64,000 nt of DNA from Rhizobium herbae (GTDB lineage: Bacteria; Pseudomonadota; Alphaproteobacteria; Rhizobiales; Rhizobiaceae): positions 522,233 through 586,232 of the forward strand of contig NZ_JAGGJV010000003.1 in assembly GCF_017873135.1 (NCBI RefSeq). Direction: 5' to 3'. Of this stretch, positions 56,648 to 64,000 are shown piece by piece. The notes beneath the pieces are model-generated. The model saw only the letters and a list, made by a program, of their open reading frames with translations. It searched no databases and was not told the origin of the DNA. A program made the position numbers and the translations under genes. Position 1 is the stretch's first letter. Every line of letters begins with the position of its first letter.

Positions 56648-59116
56648 TCATGTACCACGCGGTTTAGCCCGTGTCGTCGGCAGCGCGGCCGCCGGGTCTT
56701 CCGGCCAAGGGTGTTTCGGATAACGGCCGCGCATGTCCGCGCGGACATCCTTCCACGAACCGGCCCAGAAGCCGGGCAGGTCGCGTGTCGTCTGCATCGG
56801 CTTTTGGCCCGGCGAAACCAGCTCCAGCAGCAATGGCAGCCGTCCGCCGCCGATTGCCGGATGCGCCTTCAAGCCGAACAGCTCCTGGACGCGGATCGAC
56901 AGCACCGGCTCGTCGCCGTCGTAACGGATCGGGTGGCGCTGGCCTGTCGGCGCCTCGAAATGGGTTGGCGCCAGACGCGCGAGATCGCGAGCGACATCAT
57001 GTGGCACCAGCGACTGCAGGCCTTCGGAAAGGCTTGCCGAATTGATATCGTCAATGCCGCGCGTATCGCGCTGGAACGGCACGAACCAGTCGTCCAGCCG
57101 CGCCAGCAGGCTGTTATCCGACATATCCGGCCAGGGATCGCCGAGCGTGCGGTGGAGAAACCCGATCCGGTCGCGCAACTGCGCGGCCTCCTTCGAAAAT
57201 GGAAGAACCGCAAGCCCAAGCTGGCGAACGCCGTCGGCCAGCGCACGGGCTGCCGGCTCGCCCTTTGGTTTGTTGAGAGGCGTCTCGTCGAAAATGATGG
57301 CGCCGAGCCGCGTCACCCGCCGTGCCCGGACCTGCCGGCTCGGCCGGTCGAAGAAGGTCTGGTCTTCCTGGACGATCGCCTGCGGCATGTGGGCCTCGAC
57401 ATCGGCGCGGGAAATCTCGGCGGCGGCAAGAATGCGCTGCCCGCCGGCGCGGCCGGTGAGATCGGCAATGACCAGCATCGCGCTGCCTGCCAGCCGTTCG
57501 GTCTCCGGCAGTTCGGCGCCGCGCCCGTTGGCCATGACGAACCGCCCGCGCCCACCCCGTTGCAGCGCGATCCGGTCGGGGAAGGCCTGCATCAACAGAA
57601 TACCGGGTTGAACCGGATCGCTTGCCGCAATGCCAGCACTCAAACCTTTCGCCATCCGCCGGGCCAGCCCGCGGGAGGCGTCGGCGCGGTCGCCGCGCTC
57701 GGACTTGAAGCGGCGCAGCCGGTCTTCCAGATCGATGCTGTTGCCGCCCAGCCCCTGTTCGGTCAGAACCACGGCCAGCAGGCAGGCTTCAGTGGCCTGC
57801 CCGTCGCCTGCAGCCGAAACGGCCATGGCGGCAAGACGCGGCGGCAGTGCCAGCTGGCGGATCTGTTTTCCGCGCGCCGTCAATGCACCATTGGCATCGA
57901 GCGCGCCAAGCTGGGCAAGCAGCGCTTTCGCCTCCTGCCATGTCGCGACGGGCGGCGGGTCGAGAAAGGCGAGGCTTGAGGGATCAGTAACGCCCCAATG
58001 GGCAAGATCAAGCACCAGACCCGACAGGTCGCTCGACAGGATCTGCGGCGGCGTAAAGGCCGGAAGCGCCGCCGTCTGCCCCTGATGCCAGAGACGAATG
58101 GCGATGCCCGGCTCGGTGCGCCCGGCACGGCCCGCCCGCTGATCGGCTGAGGCGCGCGATACGCGCACAGTCTCCAGCCGGGTAATGCCGGTCGATGCCT
58201 CGAACGCGGGAAGCCGCTGAAGTCCGCTATCGATGACGATGCGCACGCCGTCAATCGTGATGGATGTCTCGGCGATCGAGGTGGCCAGCACGATCTTGCG
58301 TGTTCCCGCCGCGGCCGGCCGAATGGCGGCGTCCTGTTCCTTCTGGCTGAGATTGCCGAACAGCGGCGTGATGGCGGTTTCCGGCCCAAATCGGCCTTCC
58401 AGCCGCTCGACTGTCCGGATGATTTCCGCCTGTCCCGGCAGGAAAGCAAGGATGGAGCCGGTTTCCTCGCGATGCGCCTCGGCGATCGCGCGCGTCACGG
58501 CATCTTCGACGCGTTCGCCCGATGGCCTTTCGCGATAGCGAATATCGATCGGGAAACTGCGCCCCTGGCTTTCGATCACAGGCGCTCCGCCGAGGAGCTG
58601 CGCCACCCGCCCGACATCCAGCGTCGCCGACATGACGATCAGCTTCAGGTCTTCGCGCAGCGCCTGCTGTACATCGAGCGCCAAAGCCAGTCCGAAATCC
58701 GCATCCAGCGACCGCTCGTGAAACTCGTCGAACAGCACGGCAGAAACACCGGGCAATTCCGGATCATCGAGCAGCATGCGCGCAAACACACCTTCGGTCA
58801 CCACTTCGATGCGGGTTTTTGCCGATATCCGGCTGTCGAGCCGCATGCGGTAGCCGACCGTGTCGCCGACGCTTTCGCCGAGCAGGCTTGCCATGCGGCC
58901 GGCAGCGGCGCGGGCAGCGAGCCGGCGCGGCTCGAGCAGGATGATCCGGCCGTCGCCACGCCAGGGCTGATCCAGCAAAAAGAGCGGCACCAGCGTCGTC
59001 TTGCCGGCGCCGGGTGGTGCCGAAAGCACCACCGCAGGGGCGTGTGCCAAAGCCTGACCAAGCTGCGGCAAAATCGCCCTGACGGGCAGGTCCGGCAGTG
59101 TGTCCGTCACGCTCAT
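56648..59116 (-). CDS. hrpB: ATP-dependent RNA helicase HrpB
   Basis: DEAH-type helicase, 822 residues. Walker A is PPGAGKTT near 36-43, the family's DEFHERS box is near residue 130, and VLATSIAETSITIDGVRIVIDSG and QRAGRAGRTEPG are motifs V and VI. The HrpB-specific C-terminal domain is present. Its start overlaps the ABC ATPase stop by 4 bases. Confidence 0.94.
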   Translation of the reverse strand: MSVTDTLPDLPVRAILPQLGQALAHAPAVVLSAPPGAGKTTLVPLFLLDQPWRGDGRIILLEPRRLAARAAAGRMASLLGESVGDTVGYRMRLDSRISAKTRIEVVTEGVFARMLLDDPELPGVSAVLFDEFHERSLDADFGLALALDVQQALREDLKLIVMSATLDVGRVAQLLGGAPVIESQGRSFPIDIRYRERPSGERVEDAVTRAIAEAHREETGSILAFLPGQAEIIRTVERLEGRFGPETAITPLFGNLSQKEQDAAIRPAAAGTRKIVLATSIAETSITIDGVRIVIDSGLQRLPAFEASTGITRLETVRVSRASADQRAGRAGRTEPGIAIRLWHQGQTAALPAFTPPQILSSDLSGLVLDLAHWGVTDPSSLAFLDPPPVATWQEAKALLAQLGALDANGALTARGKQIRQLALPPRLAAMAVSAAGDGQATEACLLAVVLTEQGLGGNSIDLEDRLRRFKSERGDRADASRGLARRMAKGLSAGIAASDPVQPGILLMQAFPDRIALQRGGRGRFVMANGRGAELPETERLAGSAMLVIADLTGRAGGQRILAAAEISRADVEAHMPQAIVQEDQTFFDRPSRQVRARRVTRLGAIIFDETPLNKPKGEPAARALADGVRQLGLAVLPFSKEAAQLRDRIGFLHRTLGDPWPDMSDNSLLARLDDWFVPFQRDTRGIDDINSASLSEGLQSLVPHDVARDLARLAPTHFEAPTGQRHPIRYDGDEPVLSIRVQELFGLKAHPAIGGGRLPLLLELVSPGQKPMQTTRDLPGFWAGSWKDVRADMRGRYPKHPWPEDPAAALPTTRAKPRGT

Positions 59117-59778
59117 CGGCTGCTTTCCTCGCCGATCACAACGACATTGCCGCCGGCCGCGTCCGAGTCCGCACGATCATGCGTGACGAGAACAATCGGC
59201 AGGCCTGCGGATTTCGCCCGGGAGAAAATCAAGGCGCGGGTCTGTTGCCGCAAATCAGTGTCGAGTTTGGAGAAGGGCTCGTCGAGCAGCAGGAAACGCG
59301 GTGCCGACAGCATCACACGTTGCAGCGCCACCCGTGCCTTCTGTCCGCCGGACAGCGTGGCCGGATCCCTGTCGAAGAAACCCTCCAGCTCCACGTCGAT
59401 GAGAGCCTGCTCTGCCATGCGCCGCCGCTGGTCGCGCCTTGCGATGGATGGCGTCAATCCGAAAAGGAGATTGCCGCCGACGGAGAGGTGGGGAAACAGC
59501 AGCGGGTCCTGGAAAAGCATGCCGCAGCGGCGGTGTTCCACAGCAATGCCGGTCAGGTCTAGACCGTCGATCGATATGCGGCCGCTGGCCTTAAAGACGG
59601 GATCGAGAAAACCGCCGAGATAGGCAAGCAGCGCCGACTTCCCGGAGCCGGACGGCCCCATGACCGTGAGGATGTCGCCGGGCCGGACGAGCGCTGACAG
59701 CGACAGCAGCGTTCTGCCGTGAAGGCGGATGGAAATTGCCTCCAGATGCAGGCCGTCTGTCTTGCCGTCGGGTTTCAT
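59113..59778 (-). CDS. ynjD: ABC transporter ATP-binding protein (YnjD-like)
   Basis: 221 residues, one ATPase domain. Walker A MGPSGSGKSALLA, signature LSGGQKARVAL, Walker B FLLLDEPFSKLD, and H-loop VLVTHDRAD are all present. Partner genes resemble the E. coli YnjBCD importer, whose substrate is not firmly known. It begins right before the stop of the permease gene. Confidence 0.88.
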   Translation of the reverse strand: MKPDGKTDGLHLEAISIRLHGRTLLSLSALVRPGDILTVMGPSGSGKSALLAYLGGFLDPVFKASGRISIDGLDLTGIAVEHRRCGMLFQDPLLFPHLSVGGNLLFGLTPSIARRDQRRRMAEQALIDVELEGFFDRDPATLSGGQKARVALQRVMLSAPRFLLLDEPFSKLDTDLRQQTRALIFSRAKSAGLPIVLVTHDRADSDAAGGNVVVIGEESSR

Positions 59779-61500
59779 TCAAATCCTCATCGCGCGCCGG
59801 TCGCGGAATAGCAAGTGCGGTACCAGCGATGCAATGAGAAATCCGGCAAAGGGGACGAGCGTCTGCAGCAGCGCATAGACGCCGATCGCGCGCCGGTCGC
59901 CGCCCGACGACAGTGCCACCGCTTCAGTCGTGATCGTCACGATCCGCCCGGCGCCGATCAGAAGCGTCGGCAGATAGAGGCCGGCGGAGACTGCAAAGCC
60001 GACGGCAAAGGCGGTCAGGCACGCGCGCGTCAGCATCGGCAGGCGGACGAGAAGCAGGACCTGCAGCGGCGATTTGCCAAGCCCCGTCGCCACCGTTTCG
60101 TAGCGCCGGTCGAGCGCTTGCCATGGCTGTGACAGGGACAGAACGGCATAGGGCAGAACGAAGATCAGGTGCACGAAGAGCAGCAGCGGGAACGAGGCGT
60201 CGAGGCCAAGCGTCAGCCAGAGAATTTGAAGACCGAACACGAAGCAGAGCTGCGGCACGACGAGCGGAAGATAGAGTACGACGCGCAGGGCGCCGCCTGC
60301 GCGAAGGCTTCCCTGCCACAAGAGGCCGATGGCAAGCACCAATCCTATCGTTGCCGACCCGCCTGCAAGGGCGATCGTCGTGACGATCGGTGTCACCGCC
60401 TGCGGCAAGGCCCGGGTCCAGGACTGTAGCGTCATATTGTCCGGCAGCAGAGACGGAAACGGCCAGAGACCGGCGATCGACCAGAGGAAAAGGACCAGAA
60501 GCCCGAGAAAGACAATTGCTGCGGACACAGCCATGGCGGCACAGGCAATCCTGCAGATCCATTGGTCGTTGGGCTGGCGAATGCCAGATCCGGAGATCCG
60601 TCTCAGAAGGAAAGCACCGACCCTCTCGGCGATGAGCCAGAGTGCCACGGCCATCAGTGTAAGTCCGAACTGAAGCACTGCGCCCGCCGAGGCCAGGAAC
60701 CGCAGCCGCAGGTCGCTATCGGCCATCCACCCGGTGATGCGCACCGGCAGGGGCGCCGGCAGCGCCGGACCGAGGATCATCGCCACGTCAACGACGGAGC
60801 CGGCATAGGCCAGCACGGCGAAGACCGGCAGGCGGATTTGCCGGTACAGAAGCGGCCAGCTGCCGATGAGGAAGCCGCGGATGCGTCCATATCCAAGATT
60901 TGCGGTCACCGTCCGCGTCTGCGCAACCGGAACCTGCGGCAGGGCCGAAAGCGTCACGAGGAAGAGAAACGGCATTTCCTTGACGACGAGACCCGCCATG
61001 ACAGTCAATCCCAGCGGATCCTGCGGCACGAGCCAGTCGGGTGGGCTCGTATAGCCGGTCAGTCCCGGCGACAGCAGTCGTATGATGAGACCCGAGGGCG
61101 CGACAAGGAAGGCGAGCCCGAAGGCGGCGGCGGCATGCGGAACGGCCAGCAGCGGCGATACCATATGCTGGATCCGCGAAAACATCCGCGTTCCGGCATA
61201 TCCGGCCGTGAACAGCATGACCATGACGACGGAAACGCCCGTCGTAACGAGCCCGGTTGCCAGGCTGACCAGCGACGAACGCAGGAGGTGAGGCTGTGCC
61301 GCGAGATCAGCAAAATGATCGAAGGTGACGTGATCACCGCCAAGCGCCGGCAAATAGCCGAAAGCCGGCCCGATCGTACCGGCAAGCCCCGCCAGAACAG
61401 GCAGGCTGAGAAGGGCGAGCATGAAACCGGACACGGTGAAACGGCGCGTCACGTTTGCGCGCCTGTCCTGCGGTCGGTTCTCCTCAGTTTGCCGCCCCAT
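59779..61500 (-). CDS. ynjC: ABC transporter permease, fused two-half type (YnjC-like)
   Basis: 573 residues with about twelve hydrophobic helices, two BPD_transp_1 permease halves in one chain as in iron/thiamine/YnjC importers. The two ATPase-contact loops are near ANLGYGRIRGFL and VATGLGKSPLQVLLL. ATG 61500 overlaps the binding-protein gene by 17 bases; a later Met (61422) just before the first helix is an alternative. Confidence 0.88.
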   Translation of the reverse strand: MGRQTEENRPQDRRANVTRRFTVSGFMLALLSLPVLAGLAGTIGPAFGYLPALGGDHVTFDHFADLAAQPHLLRSSLVSLATGLVTTGVSVVMVMLFTAGYAGTRMFSRIQHMVSPLLAVPHAAAAFGLAFLVAPSGLIIRLLSPGLTGYTSPPDWLVPQDPLGLTVMAGLVVKEMPFLFLVTLSALPQVPVAQTRTVTANLGYGRIRGFLIGSWPLLYRQIRLPVFAVLAYAGSVVDVAMILGPALPAPLPVRITGWMADSDLRLRFLASAGAVLQFGLTLMAVALWLIAERVGAFLLRRISGSGIRQPNDQWICRIACAAMAVSAAIVFLGLLVLFLWSIAGLWPFPSLLPDNMTLQSWTRALPQAVTPIVTTIALAGGSATIGLVLAIGLLWQGSLRAGGALRVVLYLPLVVPQLCFVFGLQILWLTLGLDASFPLLLFVHLIFVLPYAVLSLSQPWQALDRRYETVATGLGKSPLQVLLLVRLPMLTRACLTAFAVGFAVSAGLYLPTLLIGAGRIVTITTEAVALSSGGDRRAIGVYALLQTLVPFAGFLIASLVPHLLFRDRRAMRI

Positions 61501-62722
61501 AACGCTTGATCCATTCCGCTTCGATGCGCGTCATCCAGTCCGGATGCGGCTCGGCCAGTGCGGGGCCGAGCTTCTCCGGCGGCAGCGTCGCCACGCCGAG
61601 ATCGAGCGTCGCGAACGCGGCCCGGTCTTTCTCCGGCAGCTTGCCGACCGCCAGCACCGTCGGATCGCCCCAGATCTTCGGATCCTGCTTGCGCACCTGT
61701 GCTTCCGGCGACAGCAGGAAATTGGCCAGCACCAGGGCGCCCGCCTTGGCATTGGCATTGTAGGGAATGCCGACGAAATGCGTATTGCCCAGCGTTCCCT
61801 TCGAAAACACGAAGGACCGGACGGTGTCGGGCAGTTCGCCGGCTGCGATCCCGGCCGATGCTTCCGCCGGGTTGAAGGCAAAGATGATGTCGAGTTCGCC
61901 GTCCGCCAGTTTCTGCTTCATCTCGGGATAGTTTTGCGGGAAAGCCTTGCCCTTGCGCCAGAGCAGCGGATGCAGCTGGTCGAGATAGGCAAACAGTGGC
62001 GCCGCGCCTTGATCGAAGGTCGCGTCATCGACCGGTTTCTGCAGCGTCTCTCTGTCGACGATCAGTTCTGTCAGGATCTGTTTGAGAAAGGACGAGCCGG
62101 TGAAGTCCGGCGGCTGCGGATAGGAAAACCGCCCGGGATGAGCTTTGGCAAAGGAGAGCAGCTCCTTGGACGAATCCGGCAGGTCCTTTTTCGCTGTGCG
62201 GGCCTCATCATAGAAGAACACCAGTCTGGCCGCTCCCCACGGGCTTTCCAGCCCCTCGGTCGGAATGGTGAAATCCGTTGTCACCGTCGGCTGGTTCTCG
62301 ATGTCGACGAGGCCCCAGTTGGGCAGCTTCGTCGCCCAGTCCGCGGAAAACAGCAGGCCCTGGCGCTTCATCGCGGCAAAATTCTCGCCGTTGATCCAGA
62401 TGAGATCGACGGAGCCGTGCGCGTCGCGGCCGGCGGATTTTTCGGCAAGCACCGTCGAGACTGCCTTGGCCGTATCGTCCAGCTTGACCTGCACGACCGT
62501 GATGCCGTAGCGCGCCTTCACCTCGTCGCCCGCCCATTGGATATAGGCGTTGATGTTTGCCGATCCGCCCCAGGCATTGAAGTACACGGTCTCGCCGCGT
62601 GCGTCCGTGAGCACGTCGTCCCAGTTCGCCGCATCCGTCGCGCCTGCCGGACCGATCGTCGACAGCGCAAACGGAAAGAGCAGCGCCATCTTTGTAAACA
62701 TCCGCCGTGTCGACAGGATCAT
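61484..62722 (-). CDS. ynjB: ABC transporter substrate-binding protein (YnjB-like)
   Basis: 412 residues with a signal peptide (LLFPFALSTIGPAGATDA, cleavage near residue 29). The mature protein has the class F/D two-lobe pattern typical of YnjB (ETVYFNAWGGSANINAYIQW, LIWINGENFAAMKRQGLL, FAFNPAEASAGIAAGELP). The substrate is unknown. Starts 108 bases after the upstream enzyme's stop. Confidence 0.88.
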   Translation of the reverse strand: MILSTRRMFTKMALLFPFALSTIGPAGATDAANWDDVLTDARGETVYFNAWGGSANINAYIQWAGDEVKARYGITVVQVKLDDTAKAVSTVLAEKSAGRDAHGSVDLIWINGENFAAMKRQGLLFSADWATKLPNWGLVDIENQPTVTTDFTIPTEGLESPWGAARLVFFYDEARTAKKDLPDSSKELLSFAKAHPGRFSYPQPPDFTGSSFLKQILTELIVDRETLQKPVDDATFDQGAAPLFAYLDQLHPLLWRKGKAFPQNYPEMKQKLADGELDIIFAFNPAEASAGIAAGELPDTVRSFVFSKGTLGNTHFVGIPYNANAKAGALVLANFLLSPEAQVRKQDPKIWGDPTVLAVGKLPEKDRAAFATLDLGVATLPPEKLGPALAEPHPDWMTRIEAEWIKRYGAAN

Positions 62723-62830
62723 GCCGGATTACCCCCGTTCGCGCTCTGAAATTACCGCCCCAACCTAAGCCAAGGCGGCAATCCGTCAACGCCGCCGGGA
62801 TCAACCGCCATCACGATCCGGTGACGGTCA

Positions 62831-63775
62831 TCAGCCCCGGTGCGAGCGCTCGAAGGCAAGAATGGCGCCGGCCAGATCCTCGAGCGCGGCGCCGACGGAT
62901 TTGAACAGGGTGATTTCGTCCGGGCGCGTGCGCCCCGGGTGCCGGCCTCCGGTCAGTTCCGCAAGGTCCGCCCGGACCGAGCCCGCGGCAATGATACCGG
63001 CGCGCAACGGCTGAACCAGATCGCCGCCTTCGGTCAGCGCGCCGTCGCGGGTATCGACGAACACCGTCGCACGCTCGACCGCCCGGTCGTCGGACTCGCG
63101 CATGCTTGGCTTGAAAGCGCCGACCAGATCGAGATGGGAACCCTCCTTCAGCCAGTCGCCGCGGATCAGCGGTTCGGACGACAGCGTCGCACAGGAAATG
63201 ATGTCCGCCTCGCGAGCTGCGGCTTCGATATCGGTCGCAACGGAAACGGTGACGCCCGGAAGATCGATTTGTGCCGCGGTTGCCTCGGCCTTGCGGGGAT
63301 CGCGGGCCCAGATCGTCACCTGCGAAATCGGCCGGACCGAGGCATGCGCCTCGATCAGGTTCTGCGACAGACGGCCGGCGCCGACCATCAGCATGCGGCG
63401 CGCGTCTTTTGCCGCAAGATAATCGGCAGCGAGCGCCGAGGCTGCCGCCGTGCGGCGTGCGGTGAGCTCCGCCCCGTCGATGATGGCCAGCAGCTGGCCG
63501 GTCTTGCCGGAAGAGAGCAGGTAGCTGCCGTGGATGGCCGGCAGGCCGCGGCTGGAATTGCCCGGAAAGACCGAGACCATCTTGACACCGATATAGCTAC
63601 CCCGCTGCCAGGCAGGCATCAGGAGCAGGGTCGCGGCATCCTCGCCGGGAACGGCGACATCATGGTGATGGCGCACCGGCATCTCGCAACCATCGCGGAA
63701 CATTGTTCTGAGCGCCGCGATCAGGTCGGCCCAGGGCAGTGCCACGCGCGTTTCCGCTTCATTGAGTACCAGCAT
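62831..63775 (-). CDS. Ornithine cyclodeaminase/mu-crystallin family enzyme
   Basis: NAD(P)-dependent enzyme, 314 residues. The Rossmann loop is MLMVGAGRLSQNLI near 126-139; family marks include TARRTAAASALAADYLA and HLDLVGAFKPSMRE. Members include ornithine cyclodeaminase, alanine dehydrogenase and delta-1-pyrroline-2-carboxylate reductase (proline/hydroxyproline metabolism); the last is a fair guess in rhizobia. No hydroxyproline genes are in view. Confidence 0.85.
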   Translation of the reverse strand: MLVLNEAETRVALPWADLIAALRTMFRDGCEMPVRHHHDVAVPGEDAATLLLMPAWQRGSYIGVKMVSVFPGNSSRGLPAIHGSYLLSSGKTGQLLAIIDGAELTARRTAAASALAADYLAAKDARRMLMVGAGRLSQNLIEAHASVRPISQVTIWARDPRKAEATAAQIDLPGVTVSVATDIEAAAREADIISCATLSSEPLIRGDWLKEGSHLDLVGAFKPSMRESDDRAVERATVFVDTRDGALTEGGDLVQPLRAGIIAAGSVRADLAELTGGRHPGRTRPDEITLFKSVGAALEDLAGAILAFERSHRG

Positions 63776-64000
63776 GTCGATCTCCGTGATAAAAGTCCGG
63801 GGACATTAACAGGAGTTTTGCGGGCGGCAAAAGGACGGGACGTTGTGACGTGATGCGGCCAGCGCATAACCGCAAATTCATGCGCAATTGCCTTTTGGCG
63901 AAGGATTCCCGATTTTGACCATTTGGACAAGGAATTGTCGGTTGGGTTGTTTGAATGTTGGTCGGATTCGGGGTGTTTTTGGTTGTTTGTGGAAATAGTT
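63776..64000. other. Right-edge gap upstream of the cyclodeaminase-like gene
   Basis: A 225-base stretch with a G/T-rich end (63920-64000). It should contain the promoter of the minus-strand gene. I see no gene or clear regulatory repeat. Confidence 0.4.

Noticed and set aside
1..64000. tRNA, rRNA, insertion sequences, prophage genes or CRISPR arrays
   Set aside because: None seen: no transposase or integrase motifs, no regularly spaced direct repeats, and no tRNA cloverleaf in the gaps.

Overview
The window is about 61% GC and looks like a core chromosomal segment of a Rhizobiaceae alphaproteobacterium (Rhizobium/Agrobacterium/Allorhizobium type). The evidence is the gene content and order: ChvI-ChvG-HprK-EIIA(Man)-HPr next to pckA, a his operon with a DUF2628 gene inside it and coaA at its end, hslV-GNAT-hslU, trpFBA-accD-folC, AddAB downstream of MurU/AmgK, and ActS/ActR. 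From memory this resembles the region near the origin of the Agrobacterium circular chromosome. I see no rRNA, tRNA, insertion sequence, prophage or CRISPR array. Almost every frame is intact.

Layout. 1-6080: a sugar locus, with a CUT2-type ABC transporter (binding protein, double ATPase, permease) followed by a zinc alcohol dehydrogenase and a fuconolactonase-type hydrolase, suggesting oxidation of an aldose to a lactone and then an acid. 6296-9234: PHB depolymerase, a DUF2852 membrane protein, a YgjP-like metalloprotease and a Pmp3 peptide. 9291-9890: a VapBC toxin-antitoxin pair with a palindromic operator. 9994-15838: trpF-trpB-trpA-accD-folC and a GNAT gene. 15899-27824 (minus): a long operon-like run divL, tsaE-amgK fusion, murU, addB, addA, then trxA. 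The sensor kinase has Tyr in place of the phospho-accepting His, the hallmark of DivL.

28232-33847 (minus): ahcY with a three-half-site operator and a leader that can fold into three hairpins, then HPr, EIIA(Man), short HPr kinase, ChvG and ChvI. pckA, which makes the PEP that feeds this phosphorelay, diverges from chvI. 35935-37989: ArfB, a LysM protein, a secreted unknown and an AlkB-like oxygenase. 37993-42613 (minus): hisB-DUF2628-hisH-hisA-hisF-hisE-coaA. 42838-45177: hslV-GNAT-hslU. 45353-54639: a DUF1402 protein that looks like a divergent lytic transglycosylase, a cytochrome P450, a HyuA-type ATPase without HyuB, malate synthase G, a small Atu4866-type protein, an L,D-transpeptidase lipoprotein and MmcB. 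54649-63775 (minus): an ornithine-cyclodeaminase-like enzyme, a YnjBCD-type ABC transporter, HrpB, ActS and ActR.

I did not find a clearly new multi-gene system. The points most worth checking are the ahcY control region, the DivL-type pseudo-kinase in a cell-wall-recycling/repair operon, the transglycosylase-like DUF1402 protein, the possibly leaderless mmcB transcript, and the cofactor-site losses in AccD and AddB.
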